64,000 bases of DNA from Blattabacterium sp. (Cryptocercus punctulatus) str. Cpu (lineage in GTDB: Bacteria; Bacteroidota; Bacteroidia; Flavobacteriales; Blattabacteriaceae). Positions 55,091-64,000 of the stretch are shown one piece after another. Position 1 is the first letter of the stretch, and every line of letters starts with the position of its first letter. Both the position numbers and the translations under genes were made by a program. The notes below the pieces were generated by a model. It was not told the origin of the DNA, searched no databases, and worked only from the letters and a program-made list of their open reading frames with translations. The stretch spans positions 409,001-473,000 of the forward strand of contig NC_016621.1 in NCBI RefSeq assembly GCF_000236405.1, read 5' to 3'.

Positions 55091-58000
55091 TTATAAAAAA
55101 TATTGCACAGCATTTCTAAAAATAGAATGCTCTTTAATATCAGGTATATTTTTTAATAATCCATTATTATAACGCTCCGGATGAGTCATTCTTCCATAAA
55201 TTTTTCCATTATTACTTAATAATCCTTCTACTGATCCAATCGATCCATTGGGATTAAAAGGAAAATCCATAGTAGGATTTCCTTTTAAATCTACATATAA
55301 AGTGGCAATTTGATTTTTTTTTAATAAAATATTAATCATTTTTTCATTAGCATAAAACCTACCTTCACTATGAGATACAGGAATAGTATATACTTTATTT
55401 TTCATTCCTTTTAACCATGGAGATTGATCAGAAATAACTTTTATATGAACACATTGAGATATATGTTTCCCTATTTTATTATAGGTAAGTGTTGGAGATT
55501 TATGATTACGCAAATTGATTTTACCGTAAGGTAATAAACTAGATTTAATCAATGCCTGAAATCCATTACAGATACCTAAAATTAATCCATCATGATCAAT
55601 AAAATATTCAATAGAATCTTTGATATAGGGATTATGTAATATAGACGTTATAAATTTTGCAGAACCATCTGGTTCATCTCCCGCACTAAATCCTCCACAA
55701 AGCATAAATATTTGTACAGATTTGATATATTTTACCATTTTAGATATGGATTGAATAAGATCTTTATCGCTTAAATTTCTCAATACAAAAGTTTTTACTA
55801 TTGCTCCTTCTTTTTCAAAAGCATGAATTGATTCAAATTCACAATTTGTTCCAGGAAATATTGGAATAAATACATGTGGTCTTATTTTTTTAATTGATTT
55901 CCATTTTAATGGAATTTTTTTATGGAATTTTATACTTTTTCGTAGTATATTTTTTTTAGTATATTTTAGATCTCTATTATGTATAGAATATATAGGAGTT
56001 AAAGTTTTTATCCAATTTTCGATGGATTCATCTATATCAATAGAAATACCATTAAAATTTAAATTTTTAGATGAAACAACTTCTCCAATTAAAATGAAAT
56101 CTTCTGAAAGTGAAGATGAAGATTCTATAATTAATGAACCTATATTTGTTTCAAGTAAATGATTATTATATTGAATCACAACACCTAAACGATTTCCAAA
56201 AGACATTTTTGCAATAGCAATGGAAATCCCACCATCTTTTATAGTTTTCACAGAAACTATTTTACCGGAACAAATCCCTTCATAAACTTGATCATATACC
56301 TTTTTCAGAGAATCGAAATCTGGCATTTCATTTTTTAGTGGTTTATGATGATATAAGTATATTCTATTTCCTATTTTTTTAAATTCAGGTGATATAATAT
56401 TCCCACAGGAACCTATGCTAACTCCAAAAGCTATTAATGTTGGTGGAACGTGAATATTTTTATATGATCCAGACATGCTATCTTTTCCTCCAATAGAAGC
56501 TAATTCAAATGCCATTTGTGCATGATAAGCGCCTAATAAAGAAGCAAATGGTTTCCCCCAATTTTTGGATTTTTTTCCTAATTTTTGATAATATTCTTGA
56601 AAACTAAAATAAGTACTTTTATAATTGCCTCCCATAGAAACAATTTTAGAAACACACTCTACTATAGCATATGCCCCTCCATGAAGAGGACTCCAAGTAG
56701 ATATATTTGGATGATAGCCCCAAGATGCTAAACTTACTGTGGTTGTTTCTCCATTTAAAACAGGAATTTTTTGTACACTTCCTTCCGATGGAGTCATTTG
56801 ATACTTTCCTCCAAAAGGCATCAATATAGTTCCTCCACCTATAGTACTATCAAACATTTCTACTAAACTTTTTTGAGATGCAATATTTAATTTAGAAATA
56901 TTTTTTAAGAAATTTGTTTTATTGAAAGTAATTTTTTGGGATTTTTTAAAAGGAGAAATAGAAGTTGGAGAACTTACCTGAACAACTTTTTTTTTATTAG
57001 ATCCTCCTGTATTTAAAAAAGAACTTTTTAAGTTGAATATTTCTTTTTTTTTATGATAAAAAATTATACGTTCATTATCCGTAATCCTAGCTATAGGAAT
57101 GGATAGAATATTTTCTTTATGAGATAAATTAATAAATTTTTTTACATCATAGGGATTTAAAACCACTACCATACGTTCTTGAGATTCTGAAAGTGCTATT
57201 TCTATAGGATCTAAAGATGTATTTTTTATTGGTATTTTATCTAAATAAAGGATCGAACTATTACTCAATTCCCCTATAGCTACTGAAGCTCCTCCTGCAC
57301 CCAAATCATTGCATTTTTTAATCAAAGATATGGCTGATTTTTTTCGAAAAAATCTTTGTATTTGTCGTTCTATTATTGGATTTCCTTTTTGGACTTGAAT
57401 ATTGTAAGATGTATTTTTAAAATTATATTCATATTCCTTAGAAGACTCGGTTGCTCCTCCTATTCCATCTCTTCCTGTTAATCCACCAATTAACAAAATA
57501 ATATCTCCATTTTTTGGATTTTTTTGTTTTACGTAATCTACTGGAACGGCTCCAATAACCATTCCAACTTCCATCCTTTTAGCTTTATAACCCTTATGAT
57601 ATATTTCATGTATATGAGTAGTAGCAACTCCAACTTGATTTCCATAAGAACTATAACCATTAGCCGCTTCACGGCAGATTTTTCTTTGCTCTATTTTACC
57701 ATTCAATGTTTTTTTTTTAGTTGGATCATCCGCTCCACTTAATCGAATAGATTGATAAACAAATGCTCTACCAGATAATGGATCTCGAATTGCACCACCT
57801 ATACAAGTAGCAGCGCCTCCAAATGGATCAATTTCTGTAGGATGATTGTGGGTTTCGTTTTTAAATAAAAGATACCATTTTTCCTTTTTTTTTCCTATAA
57901 TATCTACGTCAATTCTCATTATACAAGAATTACGTTCATTAGAAAATACATAGTTTTTCAATTTTCCTTTTTTAGAAAGAATTTGAGAAGGAAGATTAGA

Positions 58001-58813
58001 TAAATCCATCAAATTTATAGGATCTTTTGATCTTCCTATTGAATCACGATCTTTTAAATATTTATTAAAAATATTATAATAGGTATCTTTCAATATTCCA
58101 TCAAAAGTGATATCTACCAATGTAGTCAAAAAAGTGCTATGACGACAATGATCAGACCAATAAGCATCTAAAATCCGTAATTCTTCTTCTTTAGGATCAC
58201 GCTTTTCTTCAAAAAAGTATTTTTGAATAAAGAGTAAATCCTTTATTCCTATAGAAAAATTCCATTTTTTATGAATTTTTTTTATTTCTTCAGGAGTAAA
58301 ATTAATAAATCCTTCTAGAATTTTCATTTTTTTTTTCTCTACACATTTTATATTAGAAAAATCTGGAGGAAGCATTTCTTTAAGATTTTTTTCCTTACAA
58401 ATATTTGGATTTATGCAATATTTTTTAATTTTAATAATATCATTCTTTTGATTATTCAATCCTATTAATTCAATTAATTTTCCGGTTTTTATAAAAACTG
58501 TAGATATAGGATCTATCACTTTTATACATTGCATAGCCGCTTCTGCACGTTGATCATATTTTCCTGGTAAATATTCTATAGAAAAATATGGATTTTTTAA
58601 ATGTAATTTTTTATGATAAATATCTGTTACAGGATCCACAAAAATTTTATATAAGCTATCTATAAAAACTTCTTGTTTTATTTGAAATATATCGTATATA
58701 TGATAAATAATCACTTTAGATAACGATATATCCATATCATTTAATTCTTGATATAAATTTCTAGAATAAAGATCGAAAAAATTTTTTTTTTGTATATAAA
58801 TCCTTAAATTCAT
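55091..58813 (-). CDS. purL: Phosphoribosylformylglycinamidine synthase, single chain
   Basis: Fourth purine step; large type PurL of 1240 residues with all domains. The N-terminal PurS-like part (about 1-150) is followed by the linker and the first catalytic half, AYWSDHCRHSTFL (about 218-230) and FKNETHNHPTEIDPFGGAAT (about 314-333). A second PurM-like half follows, and a C-terminal glutaminase (about 980-1240) holds the nucleophile Cys in LGICNGFQAL and His-Glu in MTHPERY. It lies 11 bp upstream of purE. No purS or purQ is needed. Confidence 0.97.
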   Translation of the reverse strand: MNLRIYIQKKNFFDLYSRNLYQELNDMDISLSKVIIYHIYDIFQIKQEVFIDSLYKIFVDPVTDIYHKKLHLKNPYFSIEYLPGKYDQRAEAAMQCIKVIDPISTVFIKTGKLIELIGLNNQKNDIIKIKKYCINPNICKEKNLKEMLPPDFSNIKCVEKKKMKILEGFINFTPEEIKKIHKKWNFSIGIKDLLFIQKYFFEEKRDPKEEELRILDAYWSDHCRHSTFLTTLVDITFDGILKDTYYNIFNKYLKDRDSIGRSKDPINLMDLSNLPSQILSKKGKLKNYVFSNERNSCIMRIDVDIIGKKKEKWYLLFKNETHNHPTEIDPFGGAATCIGGAIRDPLSGRAFVYQSIRLSGADDPTKKKTLNGKIEQRKICREAANGYSSYGNQVGVATTHIHEIYHKGYKAKRMEVGMVIGAVPVDYVKQKNPKNGDIILLIGGLTGRDGIGGATESSKEYEYNFKNTSYNIQVQKGNPIIERQIQRFFRKKSAISLIKKCNDLGAGGASVAIGELSNSSILYLDKIPIKNTSLDPIEIALSESQERMVVVLNPYDVKKFINLSHKENILSIPIARITDNERIIFYHKKKEIFNLKSSFLNTGGSNKKKVVQVSSPTSISPFKKSQKITFNKTNFLKNISKLNIASQKSLVEMFDSTIGGGTILMPFGGKYQMTPSEGSVQKIPVLNGETTTVSLASWGYHPNISTWSPLHGGAYAIVECVSKIVSMGGNYKSTYFSFQEYYQKLGKKSKNWGKPFASLLGAYHAQMAFELASIGGKDSMSGSYKNIHVPPTLIAFGVSIGSCGNIISPEFKKIGNRIYLYHHKPLKNEMPDFDSLKKVYDQVYEGICSGKIVSVKTIKDGGISIAIAKMSFGNRLGVVIQYNNHLLETNIGSLIIESSSSLSEDFILIGEVVSSKNLNFNGISIDIDESIENWIKTLTPIYSIHNRDLKYTKKNILRKSIKFHKKIPLKWKSIKKIRPHVFIPIFPGTNCEFESIHAFEKEGAIVKTFVLRNLSDKDLIQSISKMVKYIKSVQIFMLCGGFSAGDEPDGSAKFITSILHNPYIKDSIEYFIDHDGLILGICNGFQALIKSSLLPYGKINLRNHKSPTLTYNKIGKHISQCVHIKVISDQSPWLKGMKNKVYTIPVSHSEGRFYANEKMINILLKKNQIATLYVDLKGNPTMDFPFNPNGSIGSVEGLLSNNGKIYGRMTHPERYNNGLLKNIPDIKEHSIFRNAVQYFL

Positions 58814-58860
58814 TAGAATAGATAGAATTAGAATATTTATGATATAAAAATAGAATTTTT

Positions 58861-60288
58861 CTAAATTTTAAGATTACTATTTGAATTTATCAAATGATGA
58901 AATCGATCCAAAATAGGATTTACTTTTTTATCAATAAATTCTAAAGATTGATCTGAAGAAAAACCTATAAAATTTTTAGGATCCAGCATTTTATTTAATT
59001 CTTTTTCATTAATCGGTATTTTTTCATCGTTTAAAATACGTTTTATAAAATCATTTTTTTTACCTTCTAATTTCATTTTAGAATGAGTTTTCATAGAATG
59101 AATTCGGATTCTTTCATGGATTTTTTGTCTATCTGCTCCATTTTTTACGCTTTGGATAATAATAGATTCAGTAATTAAAAATGGAAGTTCTTGATAGATA
59201 TTTTTTTCTATCATTTTAGGATAAACCACAATATTTTCTAATATATTATTCCAAATCATTAAAATAGCATCTGTAGCTAAGAAAGATTGTGCAAGTACCA
59301 ATCTTCTATTTGCGGAATCATCTAAAGTACGTTCTAACCATTGAGTGGCAGCTACCATAGCTGAACTATTTGATAGCGAAATCACATATTTAGCTAAAGA
59401 GGCCATACGTTCACTAAGTATTGGATTTCGTTTATATGCCATAGCACTGGATCCAATTTGTTCTTTATTAAATGGTTCTTCCATTTCTTTTAAATTTTGT
59501 AATAAACGTAAATCATTACTAAATTTATGAGAAGATTGAGAAATATTGGATAATAAATTTAATATTTGTGCATCAACTTTTCTATCATAAGTTTGACCCG
59601 TAACAGAAAAAATTTTTTGAAATCCAAATTTTTTGGATAATTTTTTTTCTAGATATTTTACTTTTTTTAAATTTCCATTAAATAATTCTTTAAAACTAGC
59701 AGCTGTTCCTACAGTTCCTTTTACTCCTCTGAAACATAGATTTTGTAATCTAAATTCCAATTCTTCTATATCCATTAGGATACTTTGTATCCACAAAGAA
59801 GAACGTTTCCCAACAGTAGTTAACTGAGCAGGTTGATAATGTGTAAATGCCAAAGTGGGAGTATTATGATATTCTAAGGTAAAATTTCTAAAACGAAAAA
59901 GAACATTAATTAATTTATTAAGGATAATTTCTAATCCATCACGTAGGAGAATAAGATCCGTATTGTCTCCTAAAAAAGCACTTGTAGCACCTAAATGAAT
60001 AATTGGTTTAGCTATAGTCGCTTTTTCTCCAAATGCATATAAATGAGCTATTACATCATGATGAAATTTTTTTTCATAGAAAAAAACTCTATTCCAATCA
60101 ATATCATTTAAATGTTTTTTTAAATCATTAATTTGTTCTTCCTTAATATTTAAACCTAATTTTTTTTGACATTCTGCTAAATATAGCCAAAGTTTTCTCC
60201 AGGTAGTAAATTTTTTTTCGGGAGAAAAATTATACAACATTTCTTTACTACTGTATCGTTCTACTAAAGGATTTTTATATTCTTTCAC
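58861..60288 (-). CDS. purB: Adenylosuccinate lyase
   Basis: Splits SAICAR and adenylosuccinate, releasing fumarate at two points of purine synthesis. 475 residues. The fumarase/aspartase superfamily signature GSSAMAYKRNPILSERMA (about 280-297) is clear (Ala replaces the more usual Pro), with FTHYQPAQLTTVGKR (about 151-165) and HLGATSAFLGDNTDL (about 96-110). Lies between purA and purL in the minus-strand block. Confidence 0.96.
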   Translation of the reverse strand: MKEYKNPLVERYSSKEMLYNFSPEKKFTTWRKLWLYLAECQKKLGLNIKEEQINDLKKHLNDIDWNRVFFYEKKFHHDVIAHLYAFGEKATIAKPIIHLGATSAFLGDNTDLILLRDGLEIILNKLINVLFRFRNFTLEYHNTPTLAFTHYQPAQLTTVGKRSSLWIQSILMDIEELEFRLQNLCFRGVKGTVGTAASFKELFNGNLKKVKYLEKKLSKKFGFQKIFSVTGQTYDRKVDAQILNLLSNISQSSHKFSNDLRLLQNLKEMEEPFNKEQIGSSAMAYKRNPILSERMASLAKYVISLSNSSAMVAATQWLERTLDDSANRRLVLAQSFLATDAILMIWNNILENIVVYPKMIEKNIYQELPFLITESIIIQSVKNGADRQKIHERIRIHSMKTHSKMKLEGKKNDFIKRILNDEKIPINEKELNKMLDPKNFIGFSSDQSLEFIDKKVNPILDRFHHLINSNSNLKI

Positions 60289-60324
60289 AAAAGAATCATT
60301 TTTATATAAATGGAAATATTTTTT

Positions 60325-61629
60325 TTAAGAAAAAATTTTCAAAAAGGAAGATTTATTTTTGATAATATTTTGATTTCTTTCAGATCCTACAGAAATTAAT
60401 ACAATATCTAAATTTAAATAACTTTCTATAAAGTTAATATATTTCTTGCAATTTTTAGGCAAATCATCATATTCATGTATATGAGAAATATCTTTTTTCC
60501 AACCAGGAAAATCTATATAAATAGCTTCTACTTTTTTTTCTTCCAATTCTATATTGGATGGAAAATATTGTATTTTTTTTCCATTACTTTGATATTTTAC
60601 ACATACTTTAATTAATTCTAATTCACTTAAAACATCCAATTTTGTAATGATTAAATAATTAATTCCATTAATCATACAGGAATATTTTAGAGATAAAAGG
60701 TCTAACCATCCACATCTTCTGGACCGTTTTGTAGTTGAACCATATTCATTCCCTTTTTTACGTATTATATCGCTCATTTTATTCCTAATCTCTGTAGGAA
60801 AAGGGCCATATCCTACACGGGTACAGTAAGCTTTTGCTATTCCTATAAAATTTTTCAAAAAATTAGGAGGGATCCCAGTTCCTGTACATACACCACCTGT
60901 AGAAGGTGAAGAAGGAGTTACATATGGATAGGTACCATAATTTATATCTAATAACATAGCTTGAGCCCCTTCAAATAAAATTTTCTTTTTTTTATGAAAA
61001 GCATAATGAATTTCATGTACAGAATCAATAATACGAGGAGAAAGAATCTTAGCATATTCGATATATTCTTCATATATTGATTTAAAATAAATAGGATCTT
61101 TTTTATATACTTTTGTAATAATCTTATTTTTATAATCTACGTTATCCTTTAATTTTTTATAAAATACTTTTAGATTCAAAAAATCTAATAACCGGATTCC
61201 TATACGGGATATTTTATCTTCATAAGTAGGACCAATTCCACAATGTGTAGTTCCAATAGATCTAGAACCTAAAGCTTCTTCTTTATATTCATCTAGTAAA
61301 CGATGATAAGGCATAGTTAGATGTGCACGTTTTGCCAAAAAAACTCTAGAGGTATTGATTCCTATAGATTCTATTTCTTTAATTTCTTGAATCAAAGATT
61401 TAGGGTCAATAACCATTCCAGGTGCTATAATACATTTAACAGAAGGATTAACTACTCCAGATGGAATTAAATGAAGAATAAAATTACGATTATTAATATG
61501 AATAGAATGACCTGAATTATTTCCTCCTTGATAACGAATTACATAATCTGAATTTTTAGAAAGTAAATCTGTTATTTTACCTTTTCCCTCGTCACCCCAT
61601 TGGAGACCAACAATAACATTTGAAGGCAT
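60325..61629 (-). CDS. purA: Adenylosuccinate synthetase
   Basis: GTP-dependent first step from IMP to AMP. 434 residues. The N-terminal GTP and catalytic loop is VGLQWGDEGKGKITDLL (about 7-23) with the catalytic Asp13, followed by GGNNSGHSIHI (about 35-45) with His41, GTTHCGIGPTYEDKISR (about 127-143), and TKRSRRCGWLDLLSLKYS (about 299-316). Together with purB downstream it completes AMP synthesis. ruvB ends 65 bp upstream. Confidence 0.97.
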   Translation of the reverse strand: MPSNVIVGLQWGDEGKGKITDLLSKNSDYVIRYQGGNNSGHSIHINNRNFILHLIPSGVVNPSVKCIIAPGMVIDPKSLIQEIKEIESIGINTSRVFLAKRAHLTMPYHRLLDEYKEEALGSRSIGTTHCGIGPTYEDKISRIGIRLLDFLNLKVFYKKLKDNVDYKNKIITKVYKKDPIYFKSIYEEYIEYAKILSPRIIDSVHEIHYAFHKKKKILFEGAQAMLLDINYGTYPYVTPSSPSTGGVCTGTGIPPNFLKNFIGIAKAYCTRVGYGPFPTEIRNKMSDIIRKKGNEYGSTTKRSRRCGWLDLLSLKYSCMINGINYLIITKLDVLSELELIKVCVKYQSNGKKIQYFPSNIELEEKKVEAIYIDFPGWKKDISHIHEYDDLPKNCKKYINFIESYLNLDIVLISVGSERNQNIIKNKSSFLKIFS

Positions 61630-61693
61630 GATTTTTTACAATTTTATACTTTTTCTACAAAGTTAGTTTTTTATAAATAGATAATAAAAAATT

Positions 61694-62668
61694 CTAAAAT
61701 TTTTTATTATTGCAAATATTTCGTTTAAGATGTTGATAAGCTAATTTTGTGGCTATTCTACCTCTAGGTGTTCTTATTAAATATCCTTCTTGAATAAGAA
61801 AAGGTTCATAAACCTCTTCTATTGTATCTGAATTTTCATTCACAGATGTTGCTATAGTATTTATTCCAACAGGACCTCCTTTAAAGGAATCAATAATAGA
61901 TGTAAGAATTCTATTATCCATTTCATCTAATCCATGTTTATCTACATTAAGGGATTTTAATCCTAAATTACATATGTTACTATCTATAATTCCATTACCT
62001 TTTATTTGAGCAAAATCACGAATTCTACGAAGTAAAGAGTTAGCTATACGTGGAGTTCCACGACTTCTAGTTGCTATTTCATAAGAAGATTCTTTGGTGA
62101 TTGGAATGTTTAATATTTTTGCACTACGTTCTATAATTATTTTTAATAATTCTTTTTGATAATAAGTTAAACGTAAATTAATTCCAAATCTAGAACGCAT
62201 AGGTGCTGTTAATAATCCAGATCTTGTTGTTGATCCTATTAAAGTAAAAGGAGATAAATCAATTTGTACTGATCTTGCATTAGATCCTGAATCTATTATA
62301 ATATCAATTTTATAATTTTCCATAGCAGAATACAAATATTCTTCCACTATAGGAGATAGACGATGAATTTCGTCTATAAATAGAACATCGTTCAAATTTA
62401 AATGAATGAGGATACCCGCTAAATCTCCTGGTTTATCTAAAACGGATCCTGAAGTCACAGAGATATTAACGCCCAATTCATTAGCAACAATATGAGAAAG
62501 AGTCGTTTTTCCTAATCCTGGAGGACCATGAAAAAGAATATGATCTAAGGCTTCTTTTCTTTTTTTAGCAGCTTGAATAAAAATTGTTAAATTTTCTAAA
62601 ATATCACATTGCCCAACAAATTCTTGAATTTTTTTTGGATTTAAAGTTTCTTCTAAAATAGGTGACAC
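61694..62668 (-). CDS. ruvB: Holliday junction branch migration helicase RuvB
   Basis: AAA+ motor that drives branch migration with RuvA. 324 residues, slightly short at the N-terminus. Walker A is [15 protein letters not shown] (about 47-61), Walker B is [11 protein letters not shown] (about 95-105), sensor [14 protein letters not shown] (about 142-154), the arginine-finger region APMRSRFGI, and a winged-helix domain from about 240 ending [16 protein letters not shown]. ruvA and ruvC are not in the window. It precedes the purine genes in the same direction. Confidence 0.96.
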   Translation of the reverse strand: MSPILEETLNPKKIQEFVGQCDILENLTIFIQAAKKRKEALDHILFHGPPGLGKTTLSHIVANELGVNISVTSGSVLDKPGDLAGILIHLNLNDVLFIDEIHRLSPIVEEYLYSAMENYKIDIIIDSGSNARSVQIDLSPFTLIGSTTRSGLLTAPMRSRFGINLRLTYYQKELLKIIIERSAKILNIPITKESSYEIATRSRGTPRIANSLLRRIRDFAQIKGNGIIDSNICNLGLKSLNVDKHGLDEMDNRILTSIIDSFKGGPVGINTIATSVNENSDTIEEVYEPFLIQEGYLIRTPRGRIATKLAYQHLKRNICNNKKF

Positions 62669-62686
62669 TATATATAATTTTTTTTT

Positions 62687-63484
62687 TCATAATAGAGTAT
62701 CCAAAAAAATAAATAATAATATAAAATTCCAGGATCTCAAAATATTTAAAATTGGATAATCTGTTAAATCAAATTTTATAGGAACAATAGAAACGTATCC
62801 ATTTTTTAATGCCCATTCATCCGTATCCGATTTTTTATCAAAATTAATAAAATCTCCAATTAGCCAATAATAAGTTCTTCCTTTTGGATTATAACGTTTA
62901 TCAAAACTTTCTTTCCATTTAGATTCTGCCTGCCTGCATATTTTCATTCCTTTTATTTTTTTTTTTGGAATATTGACATTAAGACTAATACCCCCTTTTG
63001 GTATAGGATTATAAAGAATTTTTTTTACAATTTTACATACATATTTTTTAGCTGGTTCAAAATCTGCATTCCAATCAAAATCCAAAAGAGAAAAACCAAC
63101 AGAAGGTATTCCCTCAATTCCAGCTTCTATTACTGCAGAAATTGTTCCAGAATACATAATATTTATGGAAGAATTAGATCCATGATTAATTCCAGAAACA
63201 CAAATATCAGGTTTTCTTGGAAGTATATTACTAATAGCTAATTTTACACAATCAACAGGAGTTCCTGAACATTCCCATTCTTTTTGACATCCATTGTCTA
63301 TTTGGACAGAATCACAATATAAAATAGTATCCATCGTTATAGCATGTCCTATTCCAGATTGAGGCTTATTTGGAGCAACAACATAAACTTCTCCTAAAGA
63401 ATTCATAACATTAACAAGAGCTCTAATACCTGGAGCTATAATTCCATCATCGTTTGTTACTAAAATAATTGGTTTATTTTTCAT
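62687..63484 (-). CDS. surE: 5'/3'-nucleotidase SurE
   Basis: Metal-dependent survival protein acting on nucleoside monophosphates. I start it at the ATG at 63484 (MKNKPIILVTNDDG), 265 residues; the longer frame would need the TTG at 63496. Motifs are LVTNDDGIIAPGI (about 8-20) with metal Asp residues, PNKPQSGIGHA (about 38-48), CSGTPVDCVKLA (about 72-83) and VSGINHGSNSS (about 95-105). The first codons lie inside a 108-bp tandem duplication shared with the divergent tsp start. Confidence 0.95.
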   Translation of the reverse strand: MKNKPIILVTNDDGIIAPGIRALVNVMNSLGEVYVVAPNKPQSGIGHAITMDTILYCDSVQIDNGCQKEWECSGTPVDCVKLAISNILPRKPDICVSGINHGSNSSINIMYSGTISAVIEAGIEGIPSVGFSLLDFDWNADFEPAKKYVCKIVKKILYNPIPKGGISLNVNIPKKKIKGMKICRQAESKWKESFDKRYNPKGRTYYWLIGDFINFDKKSDTDEWALKNGYVSIVPIKFDLTDYPILNILRSWNFILLFIFLDTLL

Positions 63485-63697
63485 TTTTTCATACAAGGAT
63501 ATAAATATTTGTAATTTTATTATTTATTAATCAGTATCAGAATGATTGTAGATTTTAAATTTAAAAATATAATAATTGGTTTTATTTTTCATTTTTTCAT
63601 ACAAGGATATAAATATTTGTAATTTTATTATTTATTAATCAGTATCAAAATGATTGTAGATTTTAAATTTAAAAATATAATAATTGGTTTTATTTTT
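63464..63697. repeat. Tandem duplication of the surE/tsp divergent control region
   Basis: Copy 1 is 63464-63570 (107 bp), copy 2 is 63571-63678 (108 bp), and a partial third copy of about 19 bp runs from 63679. The copies differ only by one T in a run and one base (G at 63540, A at 63648). Each unit covers the first codons of surE, the intergenic region and the first codons of tsp. Both junctions use the shared sequence AATAATTGGTTT(T)ATTTTT, present in surE (PII codons) and in tsp (IIIG codons), so microhomology or replication slippage is the likely origin. Confidence 0.9.
63542..63622 (+). other. Decoy start of tsp created by the duplication
   Basis: The first copy of the duplicated unit still carries the tsp start (MIVDFKFKNIIIGFIF), but it then runs into duplicated intergenic DNA and stops after 26 codons (HFFIQGYKYL, then TAA). 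The true tsp start is the second copy at 63650. The opposite strand carries a similar decoy of surE at 63592-63527 (MKNKTNYYIFKF, then a stop). Confidence 0.7.
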
Positions 63698-64000
63698 ACT
63701 TTTTTATTAAGTTTTTGTTCTCCAAAAGGAGAAGTAGAAAATCATAGTATTATACTAAAAAAAATATACAAAATACTTTATTTTTTACATCCTATTCCTA
63801 TTAAAATTAATAATGATTTTTCCAAAAAAGTATATAAAAAATATTTTGAAAATTTAGATTTTCAAAAACGTTTTTTTCTTAAAAAAGATCTAGAATATAT
63901 CTCTTACTATAGAGAAAAAATAGATGATTATTGGATAAATGGGGACCCCATATTTTTTAATATTACGATAAATCGTTTTTATCAAAGAATAAAAGAAGTG
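63650..64000 (+). CDS. Tail-specific (carboxy-terminal processing) protease, 5' part (window edge)
   Basis: The frame from the ATG at 63650 stays open to the window end, 117 codons. It starts with a hydrophobic signal and lipobox-like segment (NIIIGFIFTFLLSFCSP), then FLHPIPIKINNDFSKKVYKK, NLDFQKRFFLKKDLEYIS, YREKIDDYWINGDPIFFNI, which fits the N-terminal domain of Tsp/Prc (xxLDxxKxYFLxxDI). The PDZ and Ser/Lys protease domains would lie beyond the edge. Tsp degrades misfolded or tagged proteins in the periplasm. It diverges from surE. Confidence 0.8.
   Translation, partial: MIVDFKFKNIIIGFIFTFLLSFCSPKGEVENHSIILKKIYKILYFLHPIPIKINNDFSKKVYKKYFENLDFQKRFFLKKDLEYISYYREKIDDYWINGDPIFFNITINRFYQRIKEV

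Noticed and set aside
1-64000. CRISPR arrays, prophage, IS elements, tRNA or rRNA genes
   Set aside because: I scanned the intergenic regions and saw no spaced repeats, transposase motifs, cloverleaf sequences or rRNA-like stretches; the gaps are too short or too AT-rich.

Overview
This window is a very A+T-rich, gene-dense stretch of a reduced Bacteroidota (Flavobacteriales) genome. It most resembles Blattabacterium, the nutritional endosymbiont of cockroaches. The lineage is suggested by flavobacterial gene forms: a fused E1 alpha/beta 2-oxoacid dehydrogenase, an AccD without zinc-finger cysteines, a bifunctional nuclease with a UVR tail, a TamL-type outer-membrane lipoprotein and a fused HisB. 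Reduction is suggested by tiny intergenic gaps, overlapping genes, long poly-A/T tracts and gene remnants. The species assignment is inference. Stop codons are TAA, TAG and TGA (standard bacterial code), and no tRNA, rRNA, IS, phage or CRISPR was seen.

Layout. 1-6901 (+): histidine operon hisG(partial)-D-C-B-H-A-F-IE, which encodes every step from PRPP to histidine. 6902-8745 (-): rsmA-folD followed by a non-coding gap. 8853-10358 (+): serS, then the decayed 3' end of metF. 10364-12080 (-): pdhB and a coiled-coil lipoprotein gene separated by a clear terminator. 12251-17949: DUF151/UVR protein, folA, valS, TPM protein, LemA and ndk in alternating directions. 18061-31221 (+): fused E1, ilvE, argS, ffh, the glycerol cassette glpD-glpK-glpF, then thrS-infC-rpmI-rplT. 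31216-42228, both strands: def, ruvX, dapD, tsaC, cca, nrnA-like, a redoxin, a CdsZ-like coiled coil, a Nif3-like protein, lipA and a RecB/AddA-like helicase. 42270-46379 (+): TamL-like protein, fba, accD. 46386-63484 (-): surE, ruvB and a purine block (purA, purB, purL, purE, purC, purF, purM, purN, purH, purD, guaA). 63650-end (+): start of a tail-specific protease gene.

How it works together. The window makes histidine and purines almost completely, supplies the branched-chain amino-acid transaminase and the DapD step of lysine synthesis, charges Ser, Val, Arg and Thr tRNAs, and feeds carbon from glycerol and through aldolase and pyruvate dehydrogenase. This is the profile of an amino-acid-provisioning symbiont.

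The most notable observations are signs of decay or relaxed constraint, not a new system. infC carries a +1 frameshift in a T-run and has no ordinary start codon in its conserved N-terminal frame. thrS immediately upstream has lost its TGS and editing domains. metF is reduced to a 3' remnant with in-frame stops and a frameshift. The divergent surE/tsp control region is tandemly duplicated (about 108 bp), giving decoy starts for both genes. A RecB/AddA-like helicase lacks a nuclease domain. I found no convincing undescribed defence, secretion or biosynthetic system.
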